Part shown: positions 23,519 to 34,310 of the stretch, piece after piece
Layout of the letters: the number at the start of each line of letters is the position of its first letter
Position numbering within the stretch: position 1 is the stretch's first letter
Assembly: GCA_963920765.1 (NCBI GenBank)
Contig: OY987248.1
Span: forward strand, 21,486,539 to 21,550,538
From: Ulota crispa
Lineage: Eukaryota; Streptophyta; Bryopsida; Orthotrichales; Orthotrichaceae
Reading direction: 5' to 3'
Length of the DNA: 64,000 nt
Notes under the pieces: model-generated
The model's database searches: none
Seen by the model: only the letters and a program-made list of their open reading frames with translations
Told to the model about the DNA's origin: nothing
Translations under genes and position numbers: made by a program

Positions 23519-25067
23519 CAGTGACTCTCAAAACCGAGTCAGTGTTTGGATATTTTTCATTAAATAAGTAATATTATCACATGGAATGAACTAAAAATAT
23601 GTTTCAAAAAGTAAAAGCTTTATTGATTATTTACATGGAAATTAAAAACAAAATACACATAGTATATGGAAGCATTAAATCCTGAAATCAAACCCCTCAC
23701 TGACTCAGTTTTGGACTTGTGTGTCTATACACACTCAAAAATCAATTTACTTGCCCTATGCATAACCAATTGCTTGCACTTTCTGTGGCATGCTCTCATA
23801 AAGGTTCTCACACTCAATGGAAGTGATAGAGTGGAAAATCTTAAACCCTCACTCTCACAATTCTAAAAGATCCTTTGGACGTGTTGATTAACAATTGAGC
23901 TTCCATTTTAGTGTTGCCCATAGGTGTTTTATAGGGTTTAGGTTGGGTGATTGAGTATGTCACTTTAAAACATTGAAAAGTTGTTTATGTTTTGGACTAT
24001 TGTCATGTTGAAAAACGATTCTAGATGCATCTATGCCATATTTTGAAAAAACATCATCAAGAGATTAGTCTCTAATACCTCACAACAAACATATTGATTT
24101 ATTGTACCATCTATCTTGCAAATCAAACCAAGTCTAATTGCACTTATGCAATCCCAAACTGTTGTAAAACCTTTTCCATGTTTCACACTTTTCTTCATTG
24201 TTCAATCTACAAGACCCTCTTTGTCTCAATCCCAACATTAGTAACAACCATTTAAGCAGAAATGATTGATTAGAGTCTCATCTCAAAAAATCACTTGCTT
24301 CCAATTTGCAATAGTCTAATTTTCAAGAGATTTGGCAAAATTTAAACAAACTTAAATATATATTTTTCAAAAAATGGATTTTTCTTCTTCACATAAAGCC
24401 TTTAAACTTGCAAATTCAATGCATATTGCATTGTCTGGACACTCATTTCATTGTTATATTGTTGCCTAACTAATTTGAATGGTTTTGGAGCAATAACAAA
24501 TCTTCTACGTGTTATTACTCTCACACATACCCTCCCGAAGTGGTTTAAAATTTTAGTCGATTATCCTTCTATAAACAATTTAGGATAAAATAGATGTTTC
24601 TTTTGGATTCTTTCAATATAAGATTGACTAACAACAACTATTTTGTTACATTTTTGTGATTTTCCCGTTTTGTAGCAATGATATTACACTATTTTTATTT
24701 ATTTTAAATGATCACCTTATCATGTTATGGAATAATTAAAAGTGCAATATACTATTAGGGAAGGAGTAGAAACACTCTTTGTTACTTATAACACTCACAA
24801 CTAAATTTAAGTTCTATGATATATTGTCAATATAAGGAGGAGATGGAGATATAGACATGCAAGACCAAAAGTGAGTTAGTGAGTGACTCTCTTTTGAAAT
24901 GAAATATCTCAATTACCCTTGCAATTTTTTTATTGAGATTTCCTTGCATTAGTAGGTACTTGGATAGCTTTAATCTACTCTTTATGACACTTAAAACTAT
25001 TTATTAATGCACTCGATATGACAAATTATATTAACAGTAAATACTGACTCAGTTTTGTGAGTCACTG
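23519..25067 (-). mobile_element. Decayed full-length Tc1/mariner element
   Basis: The ends are CAGTGACTCTCAAAACCGAG (23519) and, inverted, CTCAGTTTTGTGAGTCACTG (ending 25067). Each is flanked by the TA target duplication (23517-23518, 25068-25069). The CAGT start, TA site and 1.55-kb length fit a complete Tc1-type element, and the minus strand carries a transposase relic. It is the only element in the window that retains all parts of a transposase. Confidence 0.9.
23745..24700 (-). pseudogene. Tc1-like transposase relic
   Basis: Minus-strand reading, N to C. A helix-turn-helix-like stretch (RRRFVIAPKPFKLVRQ, then VQTMQYALNL) lies near 24400-24560. WKQVIF-stop-DET (24270-24305) holds the first catalytic Asp. 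FQHDNSPKH (about 23990-24015) holds the second Asp. SPNLNPIKHLWATLKWKL (about 23895-23950) is the region of the third acidic residue. ESMPQKVQAI (about 23768-23800) is near the C-terminus. In the family the third site is Glu or Asp; here it is Lys (NPIK). The spacing from the second Asp is about 25 residues instead of about 34, so a block is deleted. There are several stops. The enzyme cannot be functional. Confidence 0.85.
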
Positions 25068-25325
25068 TAGATTGGCCACCACCCAACTATCAGCCGACGT
25101 GGACTAACGATTCTGCTAGAGCAAGCTGGGTAGCAAGTGGGACAGAGCATGGATTGGAAACTAGTCTGGAAGAAGTGCCTAGAATGAAGTGCCTTGAACA
25201 TGCAGGGTGGGGGAGACGAAGTGAGAATCCAGCACCCATGGTAAGTGTAGAAATCCAGAGGTGTATGAAGGAGAACATTCACGCTGGACTTAACGACTCT
25301 GACCCCTTGTTTGAGGGGCCAAGGT
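25068..25325 (+). pseudogene. Right part of the open frame split by the Tc1-like element
   Basis: From the right TA copy the plus strand is open for about 84 codons (DWPPPNYQPTWTND onwards) to TGA at about 25323-25325. The frame continues that of 23330-23518 if the transposon is removed. Composition (W, P, E and charged residues) is protein-like and GC is higher than the surroundings. The family is unknown. The last ATG-like or exon start cannot be placed. Confidence 0.3.
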
Positions 25326-25362
25326 GAAAAAGCTCCATTCTTTCAGATGCCTAGAGAGTTCG

Positions 25363-26342
25363 TTAACCCCTAAAGGACCAAGGGTGTTTTTTGAGAAAAA
25401 TCTCAGAAACTGCCAATTTTTTGTGCATTGCACAAAATTGAAAATAAAAACATTCTTTCTCAATTTCAACTGTACAAAAGTGTGCCAAATAGATAAGTTA
25501 ACATGTGCAAAAAAATTCAGTTCAATTGACCGCGTGGATTGTAAGATTTATAACGTTTGAAGTGAGAAAAATAGCTTTTTTTCATTCTTGCAAAACAAGA
25601 TCAGCAAACTTTGAGCCTTCCTTGAGTAAAATATTTGCTCTACACAAATTTGAGCTTTTTGACCATTCACAAGTATATGATGTTAGGTTCACTCATGAAA
25701 AATTTTAGATGCAAAGATAGAATATAGCTTATTCTAAATCACCTTGCAATACAAGAAGGTTTAGTGAATTGGCAATACACTAGTCATTCTTTCATGATTT
25801 CTTGTGCAATGAGGAAGTATTTTATTTGAAATCTGCATGGTGAAAAGTTAGAGACAATCATTTGAAATATGTGAAAAAAAGTTTCAAGATTTTTGGATTT
25901 ATAGATTGAAAGATAATAGGGCTTGAAGTTAGAGGATTTTTTTTTCTTGAAATTGCCTGAATATAGTTAACAAAATTTGACTCCCATCTAAATGTGATGT
26001 GAGAGTTTTATTATTATTATTTTTTGAAAATTGTACATTATGTTTTTTTAGTTACATACTTGCCAAATTTCAAAAATTAATGAGAGTTTTAGCATAAGAT
26101 TCTCCAAAGATGCCCAAGCTGCCCGAGTTGCCTAAGCTGCCCGAGCTGCCCAAATTCTTTTGGGTAGCATAACTTTTGAACCGGGCATCCGATTGGAGAA
26201 AAAAATTACATCTCCACTTACGGGATACATATTTGCATCTTGTGTAACAATTTTGAAAACATTCAATAAAAATTAACTTCATATGACCCTACCAGAGTTC
26301 TCAAGTGGCTGTTGAATAGCCACTTGGTCCTTTAGGGGTTAA
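25363..26342 (+). mobile_element. piggyBac-like MITE, subfamily S6, complete copy
   Basis: The ends are TTAACCCCTAAAGGACCAAG (25363) and GGTCCTTTAGGGGTTAA (TTAA 26339-26342). Length is 980 bp. It is the partner of the truncated copy at 1-767. A microrepeat GCTGCCCGAGTTGCC/GCTGCCCGAGCTGCCC lies at 26120-26150. The open frames inside are not gene-like. Confidence 0.9.
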
Positions 26343-26378
26343 GCCCTCCATAGATTTTTGCCATAGAAAATAACGCAT

Positions 26379-27353
26379 TTAACCCCTAAAGGCCCATGTA
26401 ATTTTCTCTAGTGAAAGTCTCTATTAACTGCCACTTTAGGGGGAATGAGTAGAAAAGTAGGAAATAAAGTTTGTCTTGCAAATCCAACCATAGGATATTG
26501 TCTTAAACTAGAAGAGGTACTTGTGGGAAAGAATCAAGTCCTTCTAGATGGAGAGGAGGGAGATATTTACATCTCAAGTGAAAAAAAAGGTTTCTTTTTG
26601 TGCTGCCCAAAAAAATTTAGAAGCCTTTGTCCACACTTACATAAAAAAAATTACTCTACACAAAGTTCAGGTTTTTTTTTCCATTTAGCAGACCAAGTTA
26701 GGTATGTGTGGGAGAATTTTCAAATCAATTGGAACTATACAACACATGGGGGAAAATAGTAAGTAAAAAGAAGTAGAGAATGAGTCAAATCACTAAATTG
26801 TTAAGAATTCAATTATTAAAATGAAAAAGTGAAAATCCGAACGGTTATAATGTAGTGATAAACAATCTACTTCCTTAGGTTTAATTTTATTTCCAAAATA
26901 TTAAAAATTGTGGAAAGTAAAGGACTTCAAAGTTTATTTTAGAGTAGAGAATCCATAACTGCCCACAAACTAAAACATCTCATAACCAAAACATCTCATA
27001 ACTAAAACACCTCATAACTTTCATCTCATTGATTGAAATTGAATAATTCAAAGCTTCCCACATATTAAAAAAATCTAAAGAACCAATTCTAGAATTTTAT
27101 TTTGAAGAAATAAAAAATGTAAAGAAGTTTTTGGGTTGCCTAGATTGCCCTCCCTCCCCCATGTTGCAATAATTCTTGCATAACTTCTCCGTCAAATGTA
27201 AGAATGACAAAAAAAATTAGATTCCTGGGTAGGTCTTGGAATTCCTCACCTTCATTAAAAGTTTAAAAAAATTGCAAAAACTAGATTAGCTATAGGTACA
27301 TGCCCAAAATCTCAATTGTCCCCCAAGGGGACTGTTGGGCCTTTAGGGGTTAA
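26379..27353 (+). mobile_element. piggyBac-like MITE, subfamily S1b
   Basis: TTAACCCCTAAAGGCCCATG (26379) to GGCCTTTAGGGGTTAA (TTAA 27350-27353). The interior has the S1b hallmark AACTATACAACACATGGG and the right-end hairpin GTCCCCCAAGGGGAC. A local triplication of AAACATCTCATAAC lies at 26970-27020. Confidence 0.9.
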
Positions 27354-27419
27354 ATGGTCCCACATGATGTTTTCCATTTTTTGAGGTAGTTGTGTGGACC
27401 TTCTCAATAGTTAATTGAA

Positions 27420-28203
27420 TTGGGAGATTTTTTGAAAAAAGGGGAGGTTGGGCAGCTCCCAAAAAAAATCAAGCTTGCATTTTATGAAAATAAAATTTTG
27501 AAATTGATTCTTTGGATTTTCATATATGTGGGAAGCTTTGAATAATTCAATTTTGATTGATGAGATGAAAGTTATGAGAAGTTTTGGTTTGTGGGTAGGT
27601 ATGGAGTCTCCCAACCTCCATTCCTTTTGCCTCTAGTAAAATCTGGTGCTTTACTTTTTTGTGCTCTTTGTGTTTTTTTATTTGACTTTTTTTTTCCAAG
27701 TTTTAGTAGACTAAGATTCCTTGGTTTTCACCATTTGGATCACAATAATTCAAATGTCTGAATTTTACATAAATCCTCCAATTTTGCCTAGTGTATATGC
27801 AAATTTCATGGCCTTATGGCATTGCAAAATTTTACAAAGTATGGTTCACACCTCCAATTCATTTGAATATTCTCCCACACTTACCTAACTTGGTCTTCTA
27901 CGTGGAAAAAATAAACCTCAGCTTTGCATAGAGCATTTTTTTTGATATAGGAGAGGTCAAAGGCTTCTAAACATTTTGGGCAGCATGAATTTTTTTTTCA
28001 CTTTAGATGGTCAAGATCTCACTCCTCTACCTCTAGAATGAGTTGTTTTTTTTTCCCACATGTACCTCCCATAAACCAGGGCAGGATCCTACGGTTGGAT
28101 TTCCAAAAAAAAACATTCTTGTCTACCTTTCTGGTCATTCTCCCAAAAGTGACAGTTTTCAGTGACTTTCACAAAAAAAAGGGCTTGGGCTTTTACGGGT
28201 TAA
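27420..28203 (-). mobile_element. piggyBac-like MITE, S1a, 5'-truncated
   Basis: The S1a interior is recognisable from about 27420, but the hairpin end and its TTAA are missing on the left. The right end is GGGCTTTTACGGGTTAA (TTAA 28200-28203), shared with the next element. Confidence 0.75.
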
Positions 28204-28856
28204 CCCCTCAAGGCCCAAGGGGACCAAAACTGTCCTTCTTTGTTTGTAATTTGGGATGCCTAAATTTTCTTCATGATTAATTACAATGATCGTTATTTTT
28301 TAAAAGTTCTTGTTGAAGTCTTGTTTTAGTATCAAAAGTTTGATTTTGAAGACGACTAATTATGATTTTTCTATATAAGATTTTGTGCAAGGGTGTCTAT
28401 TGCAAATTCTTCACTTTCTAGGGTTGAGAGCTCTTGGAAATGAGCCTAAAGTAAACTAGAACTTGGAGAATTAATCACTTTAGAAACTTAATTAAAAAGT
28501 TGTAAAGTAGATTTTAAGAAGCCGTAAATTGATTAGGGTTACACATGTTGTACTCTATATACTCATATTCTTTTGGTGTCCTCAATTTTGAATTTGAGAT
28601 GTGAAAAGAGGATTGATAGACTTCAAATCACTTTCACAATTTTAACACCCTCTTGATCAAAAGTTATAATCTTTCAATTAATAAGAGATATTGCTGTGTT
28701 TTCTTTTGCTATGTGATCTCTAACATATCTAGTTTGTGAATTTATATAGTTACAATTTTTTTAAATTTGATGCAAATTATCAAAATGTTGACATTTTGTT
28801 CATCCAAAAACAAATTCTGAGATACTCGGGAAAGAGCATGGGCCTTGAGGGGTTAA
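28200..28856. mobile_element. piggyBac-like MITE with CCCCTCAAGG ends (657 bp)
   Basis: TTAACCCCTCAAGGCCCA (28200) is matched perfectly inverted by TGGGCCTTGAGGGGTTAA (28839-28856), an 18-bp terminal repeat including the TTAA. The interior matches no other copy in the window. The same CTCAAGG variant occurs at one end of 46503-47441. Confidence 0.85.
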
Positions 28857-29432
28857 GACCAGCGTGGGTTATAGTGTTGTCCGAGATTTAGTATACTCTG
28901 GATTCCTTCGTGTGCTTGCATTGTGTGCAGTTGTGGCTGTTGGGTAGGGTCCTACGGGGGGTCCTATACTGGTATGGGTTTTGGGGCCTTGGAGGCAGGC
29001 ATGTTGGCCTTATCATGACCTACTCAAGTGCGTCGAGGGAGCAGCGACCCCGAGGCCGGGTCAAATCGCACCGGCCTAGACTAGCCAGGGGTTTTTTTTT
29101 TATTTGTCGAGGTAGACCGACCCGCACCCCAAACTGCATGCACGTAAGGAAATATGAGCTAATATTGGATAGAATGAACAATGTGTGCACGTTCATCCGA
29201 TTATTTTACCAATATAAGTTGTTTTCGTTCAAAATCTAGCAAATTGTGTGTTTGTTCAAGGAGACATCTGGCAATTTCATCCACTATTTTAGCCAAAAAA
29301 ATTATTGTAGTGGTAGCTAGAGGCATTTTGAGGTAAGATTTAGGCAAAAGTTTGTCAAAAAAAAAAACCTTAGCTTAAACATGGTGGATTTGTTGTGGGG
29401 CACAACATGACGCATAAAGGCACCCAAACTAA
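28857..29432. other. GC-richer stretch, no assigned gene
   Basis: 28857-29110 is GC-rich with a 109-codon plus frame (28910-29239) that has no domain I recognise and contains a T-run. It may be a decayed retroelement or gene remnant. Nothing firm. Confidence 0.35.
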
Positions 29433-29819
29433 GAGCATACCCTCTGGGGGCTTCCCTATCCCTATTCCCATTTGGATGAAGTGGGAGCAAAGATGGGAAT
29501 AGGGAAGGCAAGCACCACTAGTTCTTTGCCATAAGGGAGCTTTTTCTTCCATAGTTACCATAATGGGTTGGGAGAGGTGGGCCAAGAGAGGAATTAGGAG
29601 TGAAAGAGGGTGAAAATTTGCACTTTTTTAGGAAAAGGGAGGATATAGTTTAATATAATTGAGTTCCCTATATGACCTCTTGTATAGGAATTGGAGCTCC
29701 CTCTCGTTTGGATTCTCTAAATATTTGAGGATTAGAGGCTTTTGATGGAGGAGGGTTCTTCCCTATCTGAATGAATTACATATGGATATAGATGGGAAAG
29801 CCCCATGGTAGAAATGCTC
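29433..29819. mobile_element. PIF/Harbinger-like MITE (387 bp)
   Basis: GAGCATACCCTCTGGGGGCTT at the left and AAGCCCCATGGTAGAAATGCTC at the right form an imperfect inverted repeat. TAA is duplicated on both sides (29430-29432, 29820-29822). A 3-bp TTA/TAA duplication with GAGCAT ends fits PIF/Harbinger-type MITEs of plants. The 71-codon frame inside is incidental. Confidence 0.75.
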
Positions 29820-29906
29820 TAAGGTCCTCTGCCTGAAGCCCCACCCTAGTCCTCGCCCCCACTTGAGCTCTCCCACGGGCCCTCCCTCCCTTGCAATAAC
29901 TTAACT

Positions 29907-30296
29907 AAGGTATGTATACCCATACCTAAGCGTTTAAGGGTTTAGGGTGCCAAAAGGTCTAAAAAATTTCAAGAATTTTGTTTGCAAGGTTAGCCTTTCA
30001 ATCAGCTATGATGGAAGGTCATTTTTGTGGAAAAATATATTATAGAATATTTTATATCAAAGGATAAAATTATAGCTCATAGGACCCTAAAAGCAACTGT
30101 AGACTAATCTTGAAATTGCTTGGATGTGTTCTTGTAACAGTACGTGATGATTCTAATCCTAGCCCTCCCAAACTAGCTTAGCAATTGATATGTGATAAGA
30201 CTCGCTTGTGCAAGTAGTTTTCACAACTCCACTTTGGGTTCAATCAAATGTAGAGTGCGGCATTAGGGAGGGCTTGGCTTTGGGTGTACATACCTT
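29907..30296. mobile_element. MITE of the AAGGTATGTATAC family, uninterrupted copy
   Basis: The left end is AAGGTATGTATACCCA and the right end TGGGTGTACATACCTT. The body (GGTTAGCCTTTCAATCAGC, GCTTGGATGTG, GCTTGTGCAAGT) matches a second copy at 34311-37161 that is split by TTAA elements. This copy shows the state without insertion. Confidence 0.8.
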
Positions 30297-30645
30297 GATC
30301 ATTTTGTTTGGTTCTTGTGCTGATTCCGCAACCAATGTATAGTGGCCTACAAACTAGTTTTGTTCACTTTGTTTTACATTTCAATTACCTTGGTATATTA
30401 GAATAAAATTCTCATTTTTAGAAGCTTGTATCACTAGCCTTCAACTCTTACTCAATCTCAATCAAGCATACCAAATTTTGAGTTTCAAAAAACCAAATCC
30501 CTATTTTTGGTGAATTATTTTACATAATATTCATGATTTTACATGATAAATGATTAAAAAAATTGGTGATGGACTTTTGAAATTTGATTGCATGGATATG
30601 TAGGAAACATCCATACACACATCTTTCCTTCTAACAAGCATCCCT

Positions 30646-31302
30646 ACTTTGTATGATTTTTTGAAATTTTTATGGAAGATGGGGAATTCAAAGATCTATG
30701 TAGGCATCTAATTTTTTCTTCATTTTGGCATTTATTGAAGAAGCTAAAAATGAGTTTTTGGAAAAAGGTCCACATCGGACAGCTCAAAAAAATCTTAAAA
30801 ATTGCATTAAGAATAAAATAAAATATGAAATAGGTTCTTTAGACTAATACATAGGTAGGGAGCTTTGAAATCTTCAATTTTGATTGATGAGATGAAAGTT
30901 ATGTGAAGTTTTTGTTTGCGGGTAGCTGTGATTTTGAGAGAATCCATACCTACCTACAAACAAAAACTTCTCATAGTTTTCATCTCATCACTAAAAAGTG
31001 AATGTTTCAAAGCTCCCCACCTATATATAAGTCTAAAGAAACCTATTTCATTTTTATTTTTATTTTTAATGCAATTTTTAAGAATTTTTTGGGTTGCCCA
31101 AACTTGACCTTTTTCTAGAAATACATTTTTAACTTCTTCAATAAATGCCAGAATGAAGAAAAAATTAGATGCTCACGTAGACCTTTGAATTCCTCATCTT
31201 CCATAAAAGTTTCAAAAAACCATGCAAAGTAGTTTAGCCATAGGTACATGCCCAAAATCCCATTTGTCCCCAAAAAGAGGGCTTGGTTCTTTAGGGGTTT
31301 AA
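30646..31302. mobile_element. piggyBac-like foldback made of two S1 hairpin-side halves
   Basis: The right end is TTCTTTAGGGGTTTAA (TTAA 31299-31302). Both halves, meeting near 30945, match the hairpin side of S1 (GATGGGGAATTCAAAG and its inverse CTTTGAATTCCTCATC). The outer left terminus of about 60 bp is missing. A complete example of this type is 48398-48821. Confidence 0.65.
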
Positions 31303-31541
31303 AATTTCTTCTATGTAGATTTTAATGTTGAGGTGATTACAACCAAATCTTGTAAATTAGATATTTCTTTACAATAATCAGATTTTTCTATTTGACTTGT
31401 ACAATATGATTAGACTTGAATCTTTGAGCATAATGATATGGTTGTTTTGCCAAAATATAGTTAAAAATACATGAATATCAAATTTACAAGATTTGATCAT
31501 GATCACTCCAACATTAAAATCTAAATAAAAGAAATTTTAAG
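31303..31541. repeat. Imperfect palindrome, about 240 bp
   Basis: AAATTTCTTCTATGTAGATT and AATGTTGAGGTGATTACAAC at the left pair with GATCACTCCAACATT and AATCTAAATAAAAGAAATTT at the right. Non-coding. Confidence 0.6.
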
Positions 31542-32209
31542 TTTTTTTGAGATGCTTGTTAGAAGGAAGTATGTGTGTATAGATGTTTCCTACATATCCA
31601 TGCAATCAAATTTAAAAAATTCATCACCAAATTTTTAAAATAATTTATCATGTAAAATCATGAATATTATGTAAAATAATTGACCAAAAATAGGGTTTTG
31701 GTTTTTTGAAACCCAAAATTTGGTGTGCTTGATTGGTGTTGAGTAAGAGTCAAAGGCTAGTGATACAAGATTCTAAAACAACTGTTTTATTCTAAATGCC
31801 AAGATTTTTGAAATGTAAAACATGGTGAATGAAACTAGTTTGTAAGCCACTAGGGGGTGTCAAACCTTTGATTTTGGGATAACTTTATCTTGAAATTAAC
31901 TCAAATGTATGTATGGTTGTTCACAAGGCAACCCTAGAAGTTATCACCCTTACAAAGCTTCACAAACCACTTGATAACTATGGTTGCTTTCCCCACATAA
32001 CTCCTTTCCCTTTTCACCAGATGCCCAATGGAGTGAATTGTTAAGGAAAACTTCAAAAAAGATTCATTAAAACTAGCGGTTAGCACTAGCTACTTTGCAC
32101 ATTCACCATTAGCATTTTATTCAAATTTTCATATGTTAAGTCAAATGCAAACTAAAAATTTCAATAAGTTTTCAAATTGTATCTATGTGATAATATCACA
32201 AAGGGTGGA

Positions 32210-32548
32210 TATATGATATTATAGAGGTGCGGATGTGATATTATAGAGGTGAGGATATGATATTATGGAGGTGAGGATGTGATATTATAGAGGTGAGGAT
32301 GTGATATTAAAGAGGTCAGCATGTGATATTAAAGAGGTCAGCATGTGATATTAAGGAGGTCAGAATGTGATATTAAAGAGGTGAAAATGATATTAAAGAG
32401 GGAGAATGTGATATTAAAGAGGTGAGGATGTGATATTATAGAGGTGAGGATGTGATATTGTAGAGGTGAGGATGCAATGCGATATTATAGAGGTCGCTAT
32501 GATTGTATCCATATTATCACACAGAGTGGATATGTGATATTATAGAGG
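32210..32548. repeat. Minisatellite, unit about 21 bp
   Basis: Around fourteen variable copies of TGTGATATTATAGAGGTGAGGA, several shortened or changed to TTAAAGAGGTCAGCA. The inverted unit (CCTCTTCAATATCACA, 33049-33064) occurs in the opposite arm, so the unit derives from the element's own subterminal sequence. Confidence 0.85.
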
Positions 32549-33119
32549 TAATTGTGATTGGGGATTGATATGCATACCACACCTTCTCAACCATCCCACC
32601 ACACCCTAGGGTAAATTTTAGATTTCTACCATCAAAAACTTGAATTTGAGAATTTGGAGTTCAGATTTGGACTTAGAGACCTGGATTTTGTCTTGAACCA
32701 TAAAAAAATGTTGTATTTGAACAACACCTAATGAAAAAGCTTAGCTTGAGGGAAAGGTATTACTTTTGATTTTGTTTATAAAAAAGATAAGCTTTTTCAT
32801 GCGGTGTTGTTCAATTAGAACTTTTTTTGTGATTCTAAATATGATCATGGTCTCTGAGTCCAAATCTGAATTCCAAATTCTCAAAATTCAGGTTCTTGAT
32901 GGTACAAATTTAAAATTTACCTTGGAGTGTGGTGGGATAGTCAAGAAGGTGTGGTACGCATATCAATTCCCATTGTGATTTTAGTAGTATGATATTGCTA
33001 CTAATCATACCACTAAAAGCACAATTACCTATTTAATATTACATTCTCCCTCTTCAATATCACATAACCATTGGCTAGCTTGCTAGAAGAGAGTTACAAG
33101 ATCACTTGATAACTTTTGT

Positions 33120-33215
33120 AAAAATGGGCCATAACTTTATAACTCTATCATCCACCTCCAAAGGTGGGTGATAGAGTTATCACACATGATAACTACAAAA
33201 GGTGATAAAGTTATG
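33120..33215. repeat. Short hairpin GATAGAGTTATC region
   Basis: CATAACTTTATAACTCTATCATCCACC pairs with GGTGGGTGATAGAGTTATCA around 33165. It is part of the right arm of the surrounding foldback element. Confidence 0.5.
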
Positions 33216-33268
33216 GGCAAAGTCACCAAAAATTATCACATGAAAAACATGGGGTTTGACACAAAAGA

Positions 33269-34310
33269 CAATAAACCCACCATGTGAGTGCCATTTGCCT
33301 TCTTTTGCGGTGTGGGGCCAAGGTGAATTTTCACATTTCAATCATTCTTAGATTTCAAAATTTTACCATCTAGAGGTTGAATTTGGGAATTTTGAATTTA
33401 GATTTGGAATTAGAAAACATGTTTTAGCCCAGGAACCCTACATTAGATTATGATTGACCAGCACAAAAATATGGGGCAAATTATTACTATTACCCTGCTA
33501 GGGAATTAATCTGCCTTGAAAAATCTGGCGCATGGCACTTGCAGGGTGGGTATATTGTGTTTCGTTTGACACCCCCTATTGTACGCGCCCTCGAATGCAT
33601 GACATGATGACATTGCCATTGCCATTGCCTTGCCAGCAAGAAGACTCTGGATAAGCTTAGAGCTTCTCTAGCCCTGCCCCCTACGCAGTGCACGCCAAAC
33701 AAGGTTTAGAGAGTGCTTTTTTGATTACCGGGTGTGGCTTTGGGCAAGTGAGCCAACCTCCTTCCTCAGAATCACACGTCAATTGCTAAGGTGGGGCCAA
33801 ATGTGTGAAGCATGGCCTCTCGCCATGATTCTTTGTTTTGATGACGTCTTCTACTCTTCCAAACAGACGACCTCGGTCTGCAAAACATGTACAAGAGAAC
33901 CTAGCGGCAAAAGGAGCTCTTGGATTTTTCTGTTCTTTAGGAGGTACAAGATCAACTTTCCCTACTTTCAAGCGCATTGAAATTTGGTGAGTGCGTTGGA
34001 ACATGCAGTGTTTGAGCCAAAGTTTTGCAAGCCTAGGAGGGATTTCCAGTGTGGCGAGCTAGTGCTGGACCGAGATTCCGCATCCTTGCATGCCCGAGCA
34101 CGGTGTTTGGCTGTTTGGTGAGCAAGGATGGAGGTGCTCTTAGACTCATGAATTCACAATCTTCTGTGCGCGCCCACCCATAAACGCCGCTTACTATTCT
34201 TAGTAACCTCCGTCCCCATGGCCTTATCCCCATGTTGGCACTTAGCACTTGGCAATATCGTACGCTCATCCTATTACTCTGAGGGGGAGGGAGTTGGGGA
34301 GTTCCATATA
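33269..34310. other. GC-richer stretch with dispersed-repeat fragments
   Basis: 33340-33500 shares phrases (GAATTTGGGAATTTTGAATTTAG, ATTATTACTATTACCC) with 41225-41390 and 32630-32700, so it is a dispersed repeat. 33500-34310 has higher GC and overlapping open frames of 70-95 codons on both strands with no recognised domain. A gene remnant is possible but not shown. Confidence 0.35.

Larger units (their letters stand above)
30339..31852. mobile_element. Element with about 300-bp inverted arms enclosing other repeats
   Basis: The left arm (30339 to about 30646) starts TAGTGGCCTACAAACTAG. The right arm (about 31550-31852) ends CTAGTTTGTAAGCCACTA. They match inverted through CAAGCATACCAAATTTTGAG, CATGATTTTACATGATAA and TTGCATGGATATGTAGGAAAC. 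The interior holds a truncated piggyBac-like foldback and a small palindrome. The superfamily is not identified. Confidence 0.65.
31852..33268. mobile_element. Large foldback-type element with GTGTCAAACC ends and internal minisatellite
   Basis: The ends are GGGGTGTCAAACC (31855) and GGTTTGACAC (about 33262), with inner inverted matches such as GATAACTTTATC/GATAAAGTTAT. The arms converge on a centre near 32760: CATACCACACCTTCTCAACC (32572) pairs with GAAGGTGTGGTACGCATATC. The left arm carries the tandem repeat at 32210-32548. The layout recalls Foldback-type elements, but that class call is an inference. Confidence 0.55.

Noticed and set aside
26445-26759. 104-codon open frame
   Set aside because: It lies entirely in an S1b MITE; the same region in sibling copies carries stops and frameshifts, so no protein is conserved.
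28910-29239. Coding gene in the GC-rich patch
   Set aside because: No domain, and the frame runs into a T-run and AT-rich DNA; not enough to call.
32210-32548. Possible CRISPR-like array
   Set aside because: The repeats are contiguous without unique spacers; it is a minisatellite in a plant-type element.
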